From Streptomyces tauricus (GTDB taxonomy: Bacteria > Actinomycetota > Actinomycetes > Streptomycetales > Streptomycetaceae): a stretch of DNA of 64,000 nt. The position numbers and the translations under genes were made by a program. The stretch's first letter is position 1. The number at the start of each line of letters is the position of its first letter. The stretch is taken from positions 186,001 to 250,000 of the forward strand of contig NZ_BMVY01000001.1 in NCBI RefSeq assembly GCF_014650955.1, read 5' to 3'. Positions 62,437 to 64,000 of this stretch are shown here, in pieces. Under the pieces are notes generated by a model that had not been told where the DNA came from, searched no databases, and saw only the letters and a program-made list of their open reading frames with translations.

Positions 62437-63209
62437 GGACGATCTCCTTCCGGCGCACGGCCGCACCCGACCCGGGGACCCCGGGCACCCCGGCGACCCC
62501 GGCCACACTCGCCGTCGACGACCTGTCCGTGCACTACGGCGGTGTCCGCGCGGTCAGTTCCATCAGCTTCAGCGTGGCGCCCGGGGCATCGGTGGGCATC
62601 ATCGGCGCCAACGGCGCGGGCAAGACCTCCACGCTCAAGGCCCTGATGGGACTGGTCCCGCGGGGCGGCGGACGCATCACCCTGGGCGAACGTGACCTGA
62701 CCCGGGTTCGGGCCCGCGACATGGTGCGGCACGGCATCGGCTACGTACCGGAGGGCCGGCATGTCTTCCCCGGCCTGACCGTGGAGAAGAACCTGATGCT
62801 CGGCGCGTACGCCCGCCGCTGGGACGACGGGACCCGGTCCACACTGGCCGAGGTGCACGAACTCTTCCCCGTGCTGGGCGAGATGGGCGGGCGGCTGGCC
62901 GGCGCGCTCTCCGGTGGACAGCAGCAGATGCTCTCCATCGGCCGCGCGCTGATGGCCGGGCCGCGCATCCTCCTCCTCGACGAACCGTCCATGGGGCTCT
63001 CGCCCAAGCTCGTCGGCGAGATCCTGAACGCGCTGAAACGGCTGCGCGAGGAGGGACTGAGCCTGCTGCTCGTCGAGCAGAACGCCAAACTCACCTTCGG
63101 CGCGACGAGCCACTGCCTGGTCATGGAGAACGGCAGTGTCGCCATGACGGGAACCTCCGAGGAGCTCAGCCAGGACCCGCGGGTGCGGCGGATCTACCTC
63201 GGCCTGTGA
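62433..63209 (+). CDS. livF: Branched-chain-type ABC ATPase LivF
   Basis: 258 residues. Walker A is GANGAGKT, the signature ALSGGQQQMLSIGRALM, Walker B ILLLDEPSMGLSP, and the switch region LLLVEQNAKLTF. IGYVPEGRHVFPGLTVEKNLMLGAY is diagnostic for LivF. The ATG overlaps the LivM-LivG stop by 4 nt and has GGAGG at 7-nt spacing. It completes the importer; with the LivG domain it makes the heterodimeric motor. Confidence 0.94.
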   Translation: MRTISFRRTAAPDPGTPGTPATPATLAVDDLSVHYGGVRAVSSISFSVAPGASVGIIGANGAGKTSTLKALMGLVPRGGGRITLGERDLTRVRARDMVRHGIGYVPEGRHVFPGLTVEKNLMLGAYARRWDDGTRSTLAEVHELFPVLGEMGGRLAGALSGGQQQMLSIGRALMAGPRILLLDEPSMGLSPKLVGEILNALKRLREEGLSLLLVEQNAKLTFGATSHCLVMENGSVAMTGTSEELSQDPRVRRIYLGL

Positions 63210-63214
63210 TCGAC

Positions 63215-63255
63215 CGGTCCACGACCGGCATCCCTCGGTGGTGCCGGCCGGACCG
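63215..63255. terminator. Convergent composite hairpin, LivF / STAS gene
   Basis: CGGTCC (63215-63220) pairs with GGACCG (63250-63255), and inside it CCGGCA (63225-63230) pairs with TGCCGG (63242-63247). The structure fills the gap between the two converging genes. Confidence 0.65.
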
Positions 63256-63615
63256 TCAGCTCGCGGTCGGGCGCCAAGCCGCCTCGGCGGCCCGGACCGT
63301 CGGGTGGACGGGGAAGACCTGGTCCAGGCCGACGATGCGGAAGATCCGGCTGACGGGATCGGGCACGGCGGCCAGGGCGATGCCCCCACCGGCCGCCAGG
63401 GCGTGATTGCGGGCGGCGATGAGCACGGTGAGACCGCTGGAGTCGCAGAAGGTGACGCCGCCCAGGTCGAGGACGAGCTGCTGGCCCGGACGCAGGTCGA
63501 GCCCGGGCAGTGCGGCGCGTACCTCGGGGGCGCTGTGGTGGTCCAGCTCCCCGGCGAGCTCGATGACCGCTCCGGCGGGAGCGGTGCGGGTGCGGAGGGT
63601 CAGGTGCTGGGTCAC
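63256..63615 (-). CDS. STAS-domain anti-sigma-factor antagonist
   Basis: 119 residues, a single STAS domain. VLDLGGVTFCDSSGLTVLIAARN contains the phosphorylatable serine of DSSGL (Ser60). When dephosphorylated, such proteins sequester an anti-sigma kinase of the RsbW/SpoIIAB type and free a SigB-like sigma factor. The GTG start overlaps the stop of the upstream phosphatase gene by 4 nt, pairing it with its probable phosphatase. Which sigma factor is controlled cannot be told. Confidence 0.92.
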   Translation of the reverse strand: MTQHLTLRTRTAPAGAVIELAGELDHHSAPEVRAALPGLDLRPGQQLVLDLGGVTFCDSSGLTVLIAARNHALAAGGGIALAAVPDPVSRIFRIVGLDQVFPVHPTVRAAEAAWRPTAS

Positions 63616-64000
63616 TGCTGCTCTTCACTGGGGGGTCGGGGGACGTGGATGGCCAGGACGGCGGTGTCGTCGTCGACACCGCTGCCGAAGGTGTCGAGCA
63701 GGTCGCGGATCGCGTCGACGGTGTCCGAGGCGGTGGTGGGAGCCAGGGTGCGGGCGAAGTCGAGGAGGGCGTCGTCGCCGTAGCGGTCCTCGCCGTAACG
63801 GTCCTCGCTGTCGAGGCCGGCGCTGACATGGGCCTCGGTGAGTCCGTCGGTGTGCAGCAGCAGGGTGTCGCCGGGGGACAGCCGGACGGCGGTGGTGGCT
63901 ATGTGGGCGTCGGGCAGGACGCCGATGAGCTGTCCGCCCGGGGTGGGCAGGTAGTCGGTGGTGCCGTCGGCGCGCATCAGCAGGGCCGGAGGATGTCCGC
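63612..64000 (-). CDS. SpoIIE/PP2C-type phosphatase, C-terminal part (partial)
   Basis: The gene enters from the right edge; about 129 C-terminal residues are visible. GHPPALLMRADG opens the visible part, then LSPGDTLLLHTDGLTEAH and DDDTAVLAIHVPRP, the last conserved motifs of SpoIIE-type Ser phosphatases, with metal-binding Asp residues in DGLTE and DDDTA. N-terminal sensor domains, usual in Streptomyces, are out of view. It is coupled to the STAS gene and should dephosphorylate that antagonist, activating the sigma-factor switch. Confidence 0.9.
   Translation of the reverse strand, partial: GHPPALLMRADGTTDYLPTPGGQLIGVLPDAHIATTAVRLSPGDTLLLHTDGLTEAHVSAGLDSEDRYGEDRYGDDALLDFARTLAPTTASDTVDAIRDLLDTFGSGVDDDTAVLAIHVPRPPSEEQQ

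Overview
The window is very GC-rich, with strong third-position GC bias, GTG and TTG starts, GGAGG-type ribosome sites and families typical of Streptomyces (SARP regulator, TerD protein, second SecDF, LivM-LivG fusion, ATPase-less sugar ABC operon). It is almost certainly chromosomal DNA of a Streptomyces or close relative. I see no rRNA, tRNA, CRISPR array, insertion sequence or phage gene. Fifty-four protein genes can be supported; two run off the window ends.

Layout. 1-1493: the 5' end of a polyketide/PUFA-type ketosynthase gene behind a SARP activator, i.e. the edge of a biosynthetic cluster lying to the left. 1841-3548: divergent NmrA-type oxidoreductase and TetR regulator. 3582-10995: a das-like chitobiose/amino-sugar uptake operon (solute-binding protein, two permeases, cytoplasmic GH20 hexosaminidase, secreted CBM3-GH16 protein) facing a DasR-like GntR regulator, with a dre-like box between them. 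11157-21226: a detoxification/resistance-flavoured stretch (TerD, MFS exporter, DHFR-like reductase, acetyltransferase plus TetR, VOC protein, UvrA-like ATPase, FAD monooxygenase facing its own TetR, DinB). 21288-27797: saccharopine-dehydrogenase-like protein, SecDF, a small secreted protein, an XRE/DUF2975 pair and a class V aminotransferase-like protein.

27812-40538: a 12.7-kb five-gene operon, all on the minus strand and mostly translationally coupled: DUF4132 protein, a 1725-residue protein of unknown family, a MoxR AAA+ ATPase, a DUF5682-vWA fusion and a SWIM zinc-finger protein. Its composition recalls the poorly understood E. coli yehI/yehL/yehM/yehP/yehQ group and the MoxR-vWA chaperone/conflict systems. 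It is the best candidate here for an undescribed system.

40659-47246: regulators and small enzymes (TetR with twin operators facing an alpha/beta hydrolase, MerR facing an old-yellow-enzyme, SRPBCC proteins, DUF6328, PIG-L deacetylase, GNAT). 47383-63209: a catabolic region with acyl-CoA dehydrogenase, ThuA protein, a Tat-exported PQQ-type propeller fused to a cupredoxin-like domain, a citrate-synthase-fold lyase coupled to a class III CoA-transferase, an IclR regulator, and a divergent operon of aldehyde dehydrogenase, ThDP enzyme and a complete Liv-type ABC importer. Read together these suggest import of an organic acid, decarboxylation to an aldehyde, oxidation, CoA activation and C-C cleavage; this route is inference. 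63256-64000: an anti-sigma-factor antagonist coupled to the 3' end of a SpoIIE-type phosphatase gene.

Regulation. Many regulator genes sit behind palindromes that overlap their own promoters, and several (11979, 14157, 19974, 26404) have a -10 hexamer 6-9 nt before the start codon, implying leaderless transcripts. Several intergenic spacers also carry short tandem repeats of different period.
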